Below are positions 15,936-24,667 of a stretch of 64,000 nucleotides of DNA, piece after piece. This DNA is from Polymorphum gilvum SL003B-26A1. Its GTDB lineage: Bacteria; Pseudomonadota; Alphaproteobacteria; Rhizobiales; Stappiaceae. Every line of letters begins with the position of its first letter. The first letter of the stretch is position 1. Below the pieces are notes generated by a model that did no database searches, was not told the DNA's origin, and saw nothing but the letters and a program-made list of their open reading frames with translations. Both the position numbers and the translations under genes were made by a program. The stretch covers positions 4,169,001-4,233,000 of the forward strand of contig NC_015259.1 in the NCBI RefSeq assembly GCF_000192745.1, in the 5' to 3' direction.

Positions 15936-17492
15936 ATGCGCGTCTTCGTCGGTCCGATCCGAGCCATAGCGATTCTGATCGGCATCGTTGCAGCCGGCGC
16001 GACGGTTCAGGTCCACGCCGCCGGCGACGCGCTCGTGCGCAACCTGACCAGCGGCCGGGATCACGCCTCCCTGCAGGACGCGCTGTCCGCTGCCCGCGGC
16101 GGCGACCGGCTGGAAGTCGAAGGCGGCCCCATTGTCGGCAACTTCGTCATTGACCGGCCGCTTACCCTGGTCGGCATTTCGGCAGGCGATGAGCCCCCGG
16201 TTCTTGACGGTGGCGGCAAGGGCACGGTGCTGACCATCACCTCGCCCAACGTAGCCGTCGAAAATATCGCCCTGACCCATTCAGGTACCACATCGAACCT
16301 GTTCTGGTTCTGGGGCGATGCGGGTGTCCATGTCAAAGCCGATGCCGTCAGCCTCCGCAAGCTGCATGTCTATGGCAACGACTGGGGCATCCTGATGTTC
16401 GGCGGCCGTGGATCGACCGTCGAAGACTCGCTCGTCGAAGACAATCTGCGCGAAGGGATTAAGGTGATGGGTGGCCGCGAACACCGCCTGAGCCGGAATA
16501 CAGTCCTGCGCAACAGCAACGGCATTGTCGTTGATGTCCTGCATTCCATGCAGGAATCGCCTCTCGCCCGGCTGAACGATCCGAAAGCGGTGGCGGACCT
16601 CGCCGCCGACACGAAAAAAGCGCAACGGTCAGAAGATGTCATGATCGCTGACAATCATGTCCGCGGCAACGGCACCTTCGGAATTTCGGTCACGTGGCAT
16701 AGCCGTCGGATCATTGTCGAGAACAACGACGTCCATCTGACCGGCATCGAACGCAAGCCCAACCTGGAAGCCATCGCCGCCGTGGAGCATACGATAACCG
16801 CTGGCCTGGCTGGCAAGTCGGAAGCCATAGTGAAGCGGGAGAATATCGGGACTGGGATCTACTTATTCTGTCTGGTCGAAGACAGCATTGTCCGCGGCAA
16901 CGACAGTCACGACAATTTCGGCGCCGGGATCGGCCTCGACACGGTCGACCGAAACAGCGTTGTCTCCAACATCACCCGGACCAACCAAATTGGCGTCTAC
17001 ATTATAAGTTCGAACGAGAACGTGATTGAACGAAACCAGGTTACGGATAACACCGAGTTCGGCATTCGCATCGGCGGCGAAAATCCGCTGACGAAGGCTG
17101 CGGCCAATAACCTGGTCGCCCTCAACGACCTGACAGGCAACAAGGTCAACGCCTTCGATTCCTCCAGCCGGACCCTGACGGCAGATGATATGGCCGGCGT
17201 CATCGACGCACTGCCCTATCCTGAAGCGGTCAAGGAACAGCTGCGCCGAAACCCGGCGATGCGCACCGAAATCCTTAAAAGCTATCTTGCCGTTCTGAAA
17301 CCGGCGTCGAACCGCTGGGACAACGGCACGCACGGAAACCGCCACGACGACTTCGACGAGGAGGCAGAGGGCTTCGCGGACCGCAACGGCGACGGCATAT
17401 CGGAAGCGGCGAAGCCGATCCAGGGCGGCTCCAGCGTCGATCGCCATCCGTTGAGCGAAGCCCTGGTCGCCGACCTGCGCACAACACCCTGA
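15936..17492 (+). CDS. Exported right-handed parallel beta-helix protein (NosD-like)
   Basis: From the ATG at 15936, behind a strong agagggggagagg site, the protein is 518 residues. A signal peptide occupies about 1-30 (RAIAILIGIVAAGATVQVHA). The body consists of repeated beta-helix turns with N-x-(I/V)-x2-N-x2-G type repeats, such as NTVLRNSNGIVVDVL and RNQVTDNTEFGIRIG, as in NosD, pectate lyases and alginate epimerases. Near the C-terminus is a calcium-loop-like DRNGDGISE. A periplasmic or extracellular carbohydrate-related role is likely, but the substrate is unknown. The gene is unrelated to flagella, sits inside the flagellar region, and uses AT-ending codons more often than its neighbours, suggesting acquisition. 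Confidence 0.8.
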   Translation: MRVFVGPIRAIAILIGIVAAGATVQVHAAGDALVRNLTSGRDHASLQDALSAARGGDRLEVEGGPIVGNFVIDRPLTLVGISAGDEPPVLDGGGKGTVLTITSPNVAVENIALTHSGTTSNLFWFWGDAGVHVKADAVSLRKLHVYGNDWGILMFGGRGSTVEDSLVEDNLREGIKVMGGREHRLSRNTVLRNSNGIVVDVLHSMQESPLARLNDPKAVADLAADTKKAQRSEDVMIADNHVRGNGTFGISVTWHSRRIIVENNDVHLTGIERKPNLEAIAAVEHTITAGLAGKSEAIVKRENIGTGIYLFCLVEDSIVRGNDSHDNFGAGIGLDTVDRNSVVSNITRTNQIGVYIISSNENVIERNQVTDNTEFGIRIGGENPLTKAAANNLVALNDLTGNKVNAFDSSSRTLTADDMAGVIDALPYPEAVKEQLRRNPAMRTEILKSYLAVLKPASNRWDNGTHGNRHDDFDEEAEGFADRNGDGISEAAKPIQGGSSVDRHPLSEALVADLRTTP

Positions 17493-17533
17493 ACCGGGAC
17501 GCGATGCCACCCGGCTTGCAAGGAGATCCTGAG

Positions 17534-18001
17534 ATGCCGCGTCCTATCCTTTGGCTGGCTCGCCTGGTCGCAACAGGCTCCCTGGCGGGCGCCGCGGCGC
17601 TGCCGGCTGCCGCTGCCCCCTTGCCGCCGCTTGGCGCGGAACAGATTTGCGGGGTCGTGGAGGCCCATCACTGGCTCGCGCCGCTCACCCTCCCCGGCAC
17701 GCCGGGCCTGTCCGGCAGTGCCGGCCGGACGCGGAGCTGGCCCGGTCGGGCCGTCGTCCTGCTCGGCGCGGTGAGCGGGCCGGAGTACGACCGGAGGGAG
17801 CAGATCAACCGCGTTCTCGCGACATCGGCCGACGGCCGGGTGCTGCAGCCCGGGCCGGGCCAGCTACTGCTGATCCTGCCGATGCAGGATCCCTCGCAGA
17901 TCGAAGGTGCCGGACGACTGTGCGTTACCGGCTTTTCCGTTCGCGGCGACGAAGGCGGCACCTGGACCGGATACAGGGAGATCGAGCTGTCGCCGCGATG
18001 A
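17534..18001 (+). CDS. Small exported hypothetical protein
   Basis: The ATG at 17534 follows aaggagatcctgag and encodes 155 residues. A signal peptide covers about 1-25 (ending AAALPAAAAP). The mature part has two cysteines (QICGVV and RLCVTG) that could form a disulfide, and it looks like a single small beta-rich domain. It lies 41 bp after the beta-helix gene on the same strand and is probably co-transcribed. No family was recognised. Confidence 0.7.
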   Translation: MPRPILWLARLVATGSLAGAAALPAAAAPLPPLGAEQICGVVEAHHWLAPLTLPGTPGLSGSAGRTRSWPGRAVVLLGAVSGPEYDRREQINRVLATSADGRVLQPGPGQLLLILPMQDPSQIEGAGRLCVTGFSVRGDEGGTWTGYREIELSPR

Positions 18002-18018
18002 CCGCGGAGCGAGGCGGA

Positions 18019-19020
18019 TCAGTAGTCGGCTGGCCTGAGGAACAACACCTCCAGGTCGCGCTCGGGATAGAAATCGGTTTGCGTCGCCTCGAAGGTCGTC
18101 GGTCCGACCTTGCGCACAGTGTCGGCGCAGAAGCTGACGAAATTTTTCGTCGAGCCCTTGTCGACCGTCAGGCGGAAGGTGCCGATCGTACCGCCCGCCC
18201 AGTTGCCGCCGGTCTTGAGCACATAGGCGATCCGGCTTTCGTAGAACGGCGGATAGTCGGCTCCGCGCGCACGCGTCTCACGCAGGATCGCGCGTTCAAA
18301 CGCCTCGTCAAGGCAGTAACGCTCCCGGTAGTCGGCATGCGTCTCGCCCGAGAAGCGGCCATCCTGGAAGAAACTGACGCCGGCCGTGCCGCCGATGCTC
18401 GGCTTGTAGCGATGCTCGACCATGATCGAGCGACCCGCGGGGAACGTCATCCGCCACCAGTAGGTCGACCGGAGCGTCCAGGCCGGCGTCGGATGGTCCT
18501 TGACGCCGTCGCCGACGTCATAGCGGTCGTTGAAGACCAGTCCGCGGCTCTCCCAGTCCCTGAGCGTCGCCGGCGTCTGCGCCTTCAGCGCCTCGAAAGC
18601 CTCGTCCCCGAAGGGAAACAGGGGAACACCGTGACGCTTGAGCAGGTCGGTGACGTCGAGCCCGGCCGCATAGGCCTTCTGCTCGAGAGCGATGTCGACC
18701 GGCACGCCTTCGACGGTCGCGCTGAAGCCGAGGAAATTGTCGTTTGCCGTATCGGGCAACGCCGTGTCGCCATAGGGATTGTACTGGATCTCCGGCATCG
18801 GGAAGGCGACGATGGTGTCGACGTCGGCGTCGGTCGTGTTGCGGAACCGGTAGGCGACCTGGATCTCGTCGAGCGAGATGAAGAGATCCTCGCGGTCCAT
18901 GGAGATCGCGTCGGTCCGCACGAGGACGAGACCACCGGTCTTCAGTTCGGCGATCGAATCGTTGGCCGCCGCCGGACCGGCGGCGAGGACAAGCACGGCA
19001 AGAGCAATGAGGCGGAACAT
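18019..19020 (-). CDS. DUF4424-family exported protein
   Basis: From the ATG at 19020 this is a 333-residue protein with a signal peptide (residues about 1-20). The opening pattern ANDSIAELKTGGLVLVRTD, followed by MDREDLFIS and VAFPMPEI, matches the DUF4424 family of secreted proteins of unknown function. It is convergent with the two preceding genes and lies downstream of fliQ in the same direction, separated by about 100 bp. It is the third member of the block between fliQ and flhA. Confidence 0.8.
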   Translation of the reverse strand: MFRLIALAVLVLAAGPAAANDSIAELKTGGLVLVRTDAISMDREDLFISLDEIQVAYRFRNTTDADVDTIVAFPMPEIQYNPYGDTALPDTANDNFLGFSATVEGVPVDIALEQKAYAAGLDVTDLLKRHGVPLFPFGDEAFEALKAQTPATLRDWESRGLVFNDRYDVGDGVKDHPTPAWTLRSTYWWRMTFPAGRSIMVEHRYKPSIGGTAGVSFFQDGRFSGETHADYRERYCLDEAFERAILRETRARGADYPPFYESRIAYVLKTGGNWAGGTIGTFRLTVDKGSTKNFVSFCADTVRKVGPTTFEATQTDFYPERDLEVLFLRPADY

Positions 19021-19123
19021 GGCTGCGGTCTCCCGATGGCCGGTGTCGATGGCCGGCATGAACGGCTGCCGCCATCTTGCCACGCCGACCTCCCGGACGG
19101 AAAGCGGCCGTTCCGCCGCAGAC

Positions 19124-19390
19124 CTAGAAGCCCGTCTCGATGCGCCCGTAGACCAGCGCCGTCAGCGCGTAGATCTGCGCGCCGATGAAGGGTCCGGCGA
19201 TGACGATCATGACCAGGATCGCAACGATCTTGGGAATGAAGGTCAGCGTGACCTCCTGGACCTGCGTCAGCGCCTGCATGAGCGCAATGCCGATGCCGAC
19301 CACCATGGCCGGCACGATCGCGGGGGCCGAGCCGACGATGATTGTCCAGATCGCGCTGCGCACGAGGTCGAGGGCGTCGGCTTCGTTCAT
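19124..19390 (-). CDS. fliQ: Flagellar export gate protein FliQ
   Basis: FliQ is a small subunit of the export channel. The 88-residue protein has two hydrophobic hairpin helices (about 15-40 and 50-75), with the family pattern ALMQALTQVQEVTLTFIPKI between them. The reading frame continues far upstream, but the ATG at 19390 gives the normal length and begins 2 bp after the flgD stop. In related genomes flhA follows directly; here 3.4 kb intervenes. Confidence 0.93.
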   Translation of the reverse strand: MNEADALDLVRSAIWTIIVGSAPAIVPAMVVGIGIALMQALTQVQEVTLTFIPKIVAILVMIVIAGPFIGAQIYALTALVYGRIETGF

Positions 19391-19392
19391 GG

Positions 19393-19788
19393 TCAGGAGA
19401 TCTTGACGCCGGGGCCGAGCAGGATGCCCTTGCCGTTGTCCAGCCCGAGCAGTGTGCCGTCGCTGTAGACCTCGACCGAGGTCACGACGCCGGTGGTGCC
19501 GATCGCATCCGTCGCGGTGCGTCCGATCAGGTCGTCGACCTGGCCGAAGGACATGTTGGTCAGCATGGCCTCCAGCTTGGTGTTGGTCTTCATCGCCTGC
19601 TCGACCTGCGAGAAGGTTGCCAGCTGCGCGAGCTGTTGGGTCGAGTCGACCGGGTCGGTCGGATCCTGGTTCTTCATCTGCGCCAGCATCAGTTGCAGGA
19701 AGGCGTTGTAGTCGAGCGTCAGCTGGTCGGTGGCGCTGACGGACGTCGTGGTCGCCGTCGTCGCCTGGGAAACGCTGGAAACGGTCAT
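19393..19788 (-). CDS. flgD: Hook cap protein FlgD (short form)
   Basis: FlgD caps the growing hook. The 131-residue protein contains the conserved N-terminal half with DYNAFLQLMLAQMKNQDPTD and STQQLAQLATFSQVEQAM. The C-terminal Ig-like and Tudor-like domains of longer FlgD proteins are reduced to a short segment (about 85-131), the usual rhizobial form. Confidence 0.92.
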   Translation of the reverse strand: MTVSSVSQATTATTTSVSATDQLTLDYNAFLQLMLAQMKNQDPTDPVDSTQQLAQLATFSQVEQAMKTNTKLEAMLTNMSFGQVDDLIGRTATDAIGTTGVVTSVEVYSDGTLLGLDNGKGILLGPGVKIS

Positions 19789-19799
19789 GGCACTCTCCC

Positions 19800-20216
19800 T
19801 CAGGCCGCTTCGGTTTCGGCAACGGCGGCGGTCTCGCCGCCGGACATGATCGCCGCCTCGAGCGGATAGAGGCCGCGGATCAGCTTCATCGCCTCGTAGG
19901 CGCGATCGGCCTCCACCAGGTCGACGACGTCGTCCAGTGCGGCCAGGATGTCGCGGTTGGCGAAGGTCCGCTGCGCGGAGCCGACCAGCATCAGATAGAG
20001 GTCGCGTGCCTGATCGGCCGAAGCCGGATCCATCAGCATGGACTGCAGCACGAAGTAGATCTGGCGCAGCGGGGTCGTGGTCTCATGCGGCTGCAGGACA
20101 TGGTTCTCGAGGAGGAAGACCGCGTTGTTCATGAGTTCCAGACTCGTCTTGCGATCGACGCGCAACACCGCGCCGTTGATGTAGAGCCGTTCACCGGCCT
20201 TCAGGGCGATATGCAT
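19800..20216 (-). CDS. flbT: Flagellin post-transcriptional regulator FlbT
   Basis: In Caulobacter FlbT binds the 5' leader of flagellin mRNA and controls its stability and translation; in Brucella and Sinorhizobium it also tunes flagellin levels. This 138-residue protein carries the family start (IALKAGERLYINGAVLRVDR), the FLLENHVLQP segment and the helical end. It stands next to flaF, its usual partner. The structured flagellin leader at 32307-32424 is a plausible target. Confidence 0.93.
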   Translation of the reverse strand: MHIALKAGERLYINGAVLRVDRKTSLELMNNAVFLLENHVLQPHETTTPLRQIYFVLQSMLMDPASADQARDLYLMLVGSAQRTFANRDILAALDDVVDLVEADRAYEAMKLIRGLYPLEAAIMSGGETAAVAETEAA

Positions 20217-20220
20217 GGGA

Positions 20221-20571
20221 TCAGCCTTTCAATCCGTCGCGGACCATCGCGTTGACGTCGATCAGCGCGTCCAGCGTTTCGGTCTCCCGCTGCCGGACCC
20301 GTTCGACCTCCTTGATCACCCAGATGCCGATCGAGATCAGGTCCGCCCGCAACGACGGCGGCAGTTCGTTGGCATCGTCGGCGAGGCTCTCGATGAAGAA
20401 GCTCCACAGCCGGCGGGTGTTGAAAATGGCCTCGACCGCTTCGCGGGACTTCAGGCCTTTCTCGCGGGCCCGTTCCAGTTGGGCGATCACGATGTCCATC
20501 GCCTGCCGCTCGTCGCTGCGCTGGTCGACGCAAAGGTCGTCGATCGTCTGGGCATAGGAAAAGCTGTACAT
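20221..20571 (-). CDS. flaF: Flagellar biosynthesis regulator FlaF
   Basis: FlaF is a small helical protein needed for flagellin synthesis or secretion and acts opposite FlbT. The 116-residue sequence shows the family features near the N-terminus (YAQTIDDLCVDQRSDERQAM) and RRLWSFFIESLADDANELP in the middle. It lies 4 bp upstream of flbT in the flgE operon. Confidence 0.92.
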   Translation of the reverse strand: MYSFSYAQTIDDLCVDQRSDERQAMDIVIAQLERAREKGLKSREAVEAIFNTRRLWSFFIESLADDANELPPSLRADLISIGIWVIKEVERVRQRETETLDALIDVNAMVRDGLKG

Positions 20572-20629
20572 GGAACCTCTCTCGTTGCTCCGGGAGCCGG
20601 CCGTGCGGACGGTCCGCGCAGGCCGGCCG

Positions 20630-21679
20630 TCACAGGTAGTTGAGGATGCTGAGCCGCTGGATCCGCGCGCTCACGGCATAGGTCGTCTCGAGCTGGGTGA
20701 TCGCCGTGTTGAGCCGCACCGCGGTCTCCTCCGGGTTGACGTTCTCCAGCACGTTGATGCGCTGGTTGAGAATGCCGGCCTGGATCGCGAGGCGGTCGCT
20801 GGCGTTCGACACCCGTTCCTGGGCGATGCCCATCCTGCTCATCAGGTCGGTGACGCCGCCGATCGCCTCCCCGAGCAGGCCGATCGCCTTGTCGACGACC
20901 GCGCCGTAGGCGGCTTCTCCGAGCTGGCCGGTGCCGAGATCGGCCAGCATCGTGAAGACCGCGGCGAGCGTGCGGAACGCCGTCTCGTTTGCGCTGACCG
21001 AGATCCCGAGCGTCTCGCTCGCCGAGATCCGGCTGCTGACTGCGTCGTTGGAGGCACTCGACCAGTCCGCGCCCCAAGCGGGATCGTCGAACAGCGGCAT
21101 GTAGAAGTTGGTCAGGAAGTCGTCCATATCCGCCGCGGAAATGGTCGACACTGCCGGATCGTCCTGGGAGAAGCCGAAGCGCGCCACGAAGGCGGCATCC
21201 ACCGCAGCCTTGTTCGAGGCCGCCGGCGTTTCGAAATAGTTCGCCATCGGCGCGACGTCGGTGTTGAGCCCGGCGAACAGATAGTTGCCGTTGACCTGCG
21301 TGTTCAGCCGCGAGATCAGCAGGTCCAGTCCGCCCTGTCCCTCGCCCTTGGCCACGGAGGCGCTGCCGTCGCTGTCGCGCACGCCCACCAGAGTGGCCAG
21401 GAACGACTGCGCCGTGCCCAGCACGTCGCCAAGCGCGGCCTGGGTCACGTCCAGTCGGGAGGCGGCCAGGGCGTTGGTGTCGATGATCGCATTGAGCCGC
21501 GTGTGCTCGGAGCGCAGCGCGATCGCCTCGCCCGTCCGGCTGCCGAGATCGAGGCCGATATCCGCCTTGCGGCCGGTGGACATTTCGACCTGCAGCCTGG
21601 CCAGGTTGGCCGACTGCTTCATGAGCAGGCCGCGCGATGTGTCGGAAAGCGTGAATGTCGAGATGTAGGTCGTCTTCAT
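20630..21679 (-). CDS. flgL: Hook-filament junction protein FlgL
   Basis: FlgL is the second junction protein between hook and filament. The 349-residue protein begins TLSDTSRGLLMKQSANLARL with the flagellin-like N-terminal helix, and ends with a matching C-terminal helix (RLNTAITQLETTYAVSARIQ). The ATG at 21679 has gaggtg upstream. A GTG at 21688, inside the flgK stop, is an alternative. Large non-conserved middle residues fit surface domains. Confidence 0.9.
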   Translation of the reverse strand: MKTTYISTFTLSDTSRGLLMKQSANLARLQVEMSTGRKADIGLDLGSRTGEAIALRSEHTRLNAIIDTNALAASRLDVTQAALGDVLGTAQSFLATLVGVRDSDGSASVAKGEGQGGLDLLISRLNTQVNGNYLFAGLNTDVAPMANYFETPAASNKAAVDAAFVARFGFSQDDPAVSTISAADMDDFLTNFYMPLFDDPAWGADWSSASNDAVSSRISASETLGISVSANETAFRTLAAVFTMLADLGTGQLGEAAYGAVVDKAIGLLGEAIGGVTDLMSRMGIAQERVSNASDRLAIQAGILNQRINVLENVNPEETAVRLNTAITQLETTYAVSARIQRLSILNYL

Positions 21680-21684
21680 GGCAG

Positions 21685-23175
21685 TCACCTCGCGGCGGTC
21701 AGGAGGTCTTCAAGCATTCTGTCGACGGCGGCGATCAGCTTTGCCGCCGCCGCATAGGCCCGCTCGATGTCGAGCAGCCGGGTCATTTCCTCGTCCAGAT
21801 TGACGCCCGTCGCGTTCGACAGGGATTCGGCCGTGCGCGTCACGATGACCGCCTGGACCTCGAGGTTGCTGGTCGCGGTCTGCCGCTCGCGCTGCAGCCA
21901 GCTTGCCGAGGAACTGGCGAAGCCCTTCAACGTGTCGGTCGGATCCAGTTCCACGCCGCCGTCGAAGACCCTCGGCTGATTGAAGGCGTTGAGGAACTGC
22001 TGCAGGCGGTCGGAATAGCCGGCCAGGTCACCCGGATTGTAGTCGTAGTCCGGATTGAGTGGATCCGAGATGCCACCATCGCGCAGCAGGTCGAGATTGC
22101 CACCCTGGTCCGGATCGACGCTGGCGCTGATGCGGATGTCGCCGGCAAGGCCGGCAACCAGCGTGCTCGCTGCCGGGACCGCCGGCGCGCCGGCGTAAGT
22201 GAACAGGCCTGCCTGGTCCGGACCGCCGCCGCCACTCTGGTCGCTTTCGGCGAAGGCCTCGATGAGGCCGCGGGCGATCTCGTCGAGCTGGCTCTGATAG
22301 GTGACGGCAATGTCGTCGCGCAGTTCGCTGAGACCGTGCAGGCGGCCGCTGGAGATCGGCATGATGGCGTTTGCGCCGGTCACCGGCACGCCGTCGATAT
22401 AGACAGCATTGCCGACCGTCGCTGCCGAATAGGTGTTTGTCGGCGTGAAGCTGACAGTACGGGCGGTGGTCTCGAACAGCGTCACGCCGCCGTCGGTGTA
22501 GACCACGACGCCGCCGTCGGAGCGGGTCAGCGTCGAGATGCCGATTTCCTCCGACAAGGAAAGCAGCACCCTGTCGCGGGCATCCAGGGCGTCGCTGACG
22601 TCAGCGCCCCCCTGGGTGCCCTTGACGATGATCGTGTTCAGCGATTCGAGCTGCGACAGCAGATTGTTGATCGTCTTGACCGACGACGCCATGTCGGCGT
22701 CGGCTTCCGCCCGCACGTTCTGGACCAGGGCTGTGTATTCGTTGAGCGTCGTGGCCATGTCCTTGGCCGCATCCAGCATCGTCTGGGCCAGGATCGCGTT
22801 GCCCGGGTCCGAGGCGTAGTTCTGGATCGAGATCTCCAGCTTGCCGAGGGCGGCCGCCGGCGACAGCTCGAGTTCCGTGTCCGAGACGGTCTGGTTCAGC
22901 TTGTCCAGGCCCTCGACGATCGCCTGCTGCGAGGTCGCCACCGAGGTCGCCCTGACGAGCGAGTTATACAGGGCCGAATCCGTGGTGCGGGCAATCCCGT
23001 CGACCCGGACGCCGCCGGTCTGGCCGCTCGCCGAGACCACCGTGCTCAGCACGACGGACTTGCGCGTGTAGCCCGGATCCTGCGCCCCGGCGATGTTGCG
23101 GGACACGGTCGCGGTCTCGGTCTGTCGGGCCGCAAGCGCGGACTGGGCGACCTGCAGGGCAACCGAAAGGCTCAT
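21685..23175 (-). CDS. flgK: Hook-filament junction protein FlgK
   Basis: FlgK is the first junction protein, laid on the finished hook. The 496-residue protein shows the typical N-terminus (QVAQSALAARQTETATVSRN then the AGAQDPGYTRKSV motif) and a C-terminus that ends with LLDIERAYAAAAKLIAAVDR. It follows flgE with a 33-bp gap that holds only a ribosome binding site; the ftcR gene found here in Brucella and Sinorhizobium is absent. Confidence 0.92.
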   Translation of the reverse strand: MSLSVALQVAQSALAARQTETATVSRNIAGAQDPGYTRKSVVLSTVVSASGQTGGVRVDGIARTTDSALYNSLVRATSVATSQQAIVEGLDKLNQTVSDTELELSPAAALGKLEISIQNYASDPGNAILAQTMLDAAKDMATTLNEYTALVQNVRAEADADMASSVKTINNLLSQLESLNTIIVKGTQGGADVSDALDARDRVLLSLSEEIGISTLTRSDGGVVVYTDGGVTLFETTARTVSFTPTNTYSAATVGNAVYIDGVPVTGANAIMPISSGRLHGLSELRDDIAVTYQSQLDEIARGLIEAFAESDQSGGGGPDQAGLFTYAGAPAVPAASTLVAGLAGDIRISASVDPDQGGNLDLLRDGGISDPLNPDYDYNPGDLAGYSDRLQQFLNAFNQPRVFDGGVELDPTDTLKGFASSSASWLQRERQTATSNLEVQAVIVTRTAESLSNATGVNLDEEMTRLLDIERAYAAAAKLIAAVDRMLEDLLTAAR

Positions 23176-23208
23176 GGCTGGGATCTCCCGTGCGCGGTGG
23201 CGGGCGCG

Positions 23209-24483
23209 TTAGCGGACCAGGTTGACGAGTTCCTCGAGCAGATCCGAGCCGGCTTTGAACACCTTGGAATTGGCGGTGTAGCCACGCTGGGACTCGATCA
23301 TCGAGGTCAGTTCGGACGCGAGGTCGACGTTGGAACTCTCCAGGGCGCCGACGGTGAGGCTGCCGAGACCGCCCTCGCCGGGGAAGCCGACGCGGACCTC
23401 GCCCGAGTTGTTGGAAACGGTGTAGATGTTGCCGGACAGCGGCGTCAGCTTGTCCGGGCTGGGGACGTCGGCGAGCGGGATGCGGTAGAGCGCGCGCCGG
23501 TCGCCGTTGGCATAGACCGCAAAGAGCGTCCCGTCGTCGGCGAACTCCACGCTCTCCACCGCGCTCGGCGCGTTGCCGTTGGCGTCCACCTCGGTGATGG
23601 TGAAGTCGGCATTGAGATAGGTCATGCCGGACATGTCGAGATCGAAGGTGCTGCCGTTCGGCACGGCGACGGTGATGTCCGTCGGGCTGGCTGCCGCCAG
23701 GTTGCCGGTCGTCCGGTCGAAGGTGATCGTCTGGGTCGCGAGCGCCGGCGCGCCATAGGGGAAGCCGCCGCCGGGTGCGGCGTCGTCGGCGTTGTAGATC
23801 GTCACCTCCCAGTCGCTGTCGGCGGCCGTTTCGGTCGCCTTCGAATAGTAGATGTCGAGGGTCACCGCGTTGCCGAGATTGTCGTAGACGATCAGCGAGG
23901 TCTTGGCCGAATAGGTCGCTGTGGCCGCGTTGGCGGACGGCAGGTCGGCGGCGGCAACGATGGCTGCATCTTCCGGCACGTTCGCCCACAGCAGGGCGCT
24001 GTCTGTCGGGACGGCCTCAAGCTTGCTCTGCGAGACGTTGACGTTCTCCAGCCCACCGAGCCCGTTGGCGACCGGTGCGACGGTGCCGCCGTTCCCGATC
24101 GGATAACCCTGGAGATAGTAGCCGGCGGTGTTGACCAAGTAGCCCTTGCTGTCGACCACAAAGGAGCCGGCACGCGTCAGCGCGGTCGACCCTTCCCGAT
24201 CGGCGACGACGAAGAAGCCATTGCCGTCGATGGCGAGGTCGAGGCCTGAGGTGGTGTAGCTGATCGCGCCCTGCTGGGAGATCGCGTAGACCGTGTGCGC
24301 CTTCACGCCGCCGGAGTTGTAGGTGCCCGTGCCCTGCGACAGGATCATCGAACTGAACTCCGACGCCGCACGCTTGTAACCGGTGGTGCTCGAATTCGCG
24401 ATGTTGTCGGCGACGGTGCCGAGCTTGCTCGACTGGGCATTCATACCCGACACGCCGGTGCGCATAACGCCGTAAAGACTCAT
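23209..24483 (-). CDS. flgE: Flagellar hook protein FlgE
   Basis: FlgE is the structural subunit of the hook. From the ATG at 24483 it is 424 residues. The N-terminal rod/hook signature (QSSKLGTVADNIANSSTTGY), the internal FlgE domain and the C-terminal helix (ESQRGYTANSKVFKAGSDLL) are all present. An earlier in-frame start at 24519 would add 12 residues without any better signal. It begins the seven-gene unit ending with fliQ. Confidence 0.93.
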   Translation of the reverse strand: MSLYGVMRTGVSGMNAQSSKLGTVADNIANSSTTGYKRAASEFSSMILSQGTGTYNSGGVKAHTVYAISQQGAISYTTSGLDLAIDGNGFFVVADREGSTALTRAGSFVVDSKGYLVNTAGYYLQGYPIGNGGTVAPVANGLGGLENVNVSQSKLEAVPTDSALLWANVPEDAAIVAAADLPSANAATATYSAKTSLIVYDNLGNAVTLDIYYSKATETAADSDWEVTIYNADDAAPGGGFPYGAPALATQTITFDRTTGNLAAASPTDITVAVPNGSTFDLDMSGMTYLNADFTITEVDANGNAPSAVESVEFADDGTLFAVYANGDRRALYRIPLADVPSPDKLTPLSGNIYTVSNNSGEVRVGFPGEGGLGSLTVGALESSNVDLASELTSMIESQRGYTANSKVFKAGSDLLEELVNLVR

Positions 24484-24532
24484 GGAACGTCTCCCGTTTC
24501 CAGACTTTTCGAGAGACATTCAACCGCGGCAA

Positions 24533-24548
24533 ACTTGCGTGGGGCTGT
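24533..24548 (-). promoter_or_regulatory. Flagellar 16-bp element upstream of flgE
   Basis: The minus strand reads ACAGCCCCACGCAAGT, then 8 bp, then GTTGAATG. It ends 49 bp before the flgE ATG. An AT-rich tract (about 24570-24660) lies just upstream and could act as an UP-like element. The final T instead of C makes this the most divergent copy. Confidence 0.55.
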
Positions 24549-24667
24549 CGACGAATAAATTCGGCGCTGAAAGCGTCCATTTAATCAAATTCTAATTAAA
24601 ATATACGTGACTTACTAACGAAATACTGTCGATCCAAAATCTGATTACAATAAGAATTTTTCAAGGC

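Noticed and set aside
15075-17492. Beta-helix protein extended to 805 residues
   Set aside because: The extension is antisense to flhA. A signal peptide and strong ribosome binding site fix the start at 15936.
24580-24600. CtrA-type site before flgE
   Set aside because: TTAATCAAATTCTAATTAA has 11 bp between the TTAA boxes, so it does not fit; the AT-rich tract is better read as an UP-like element.
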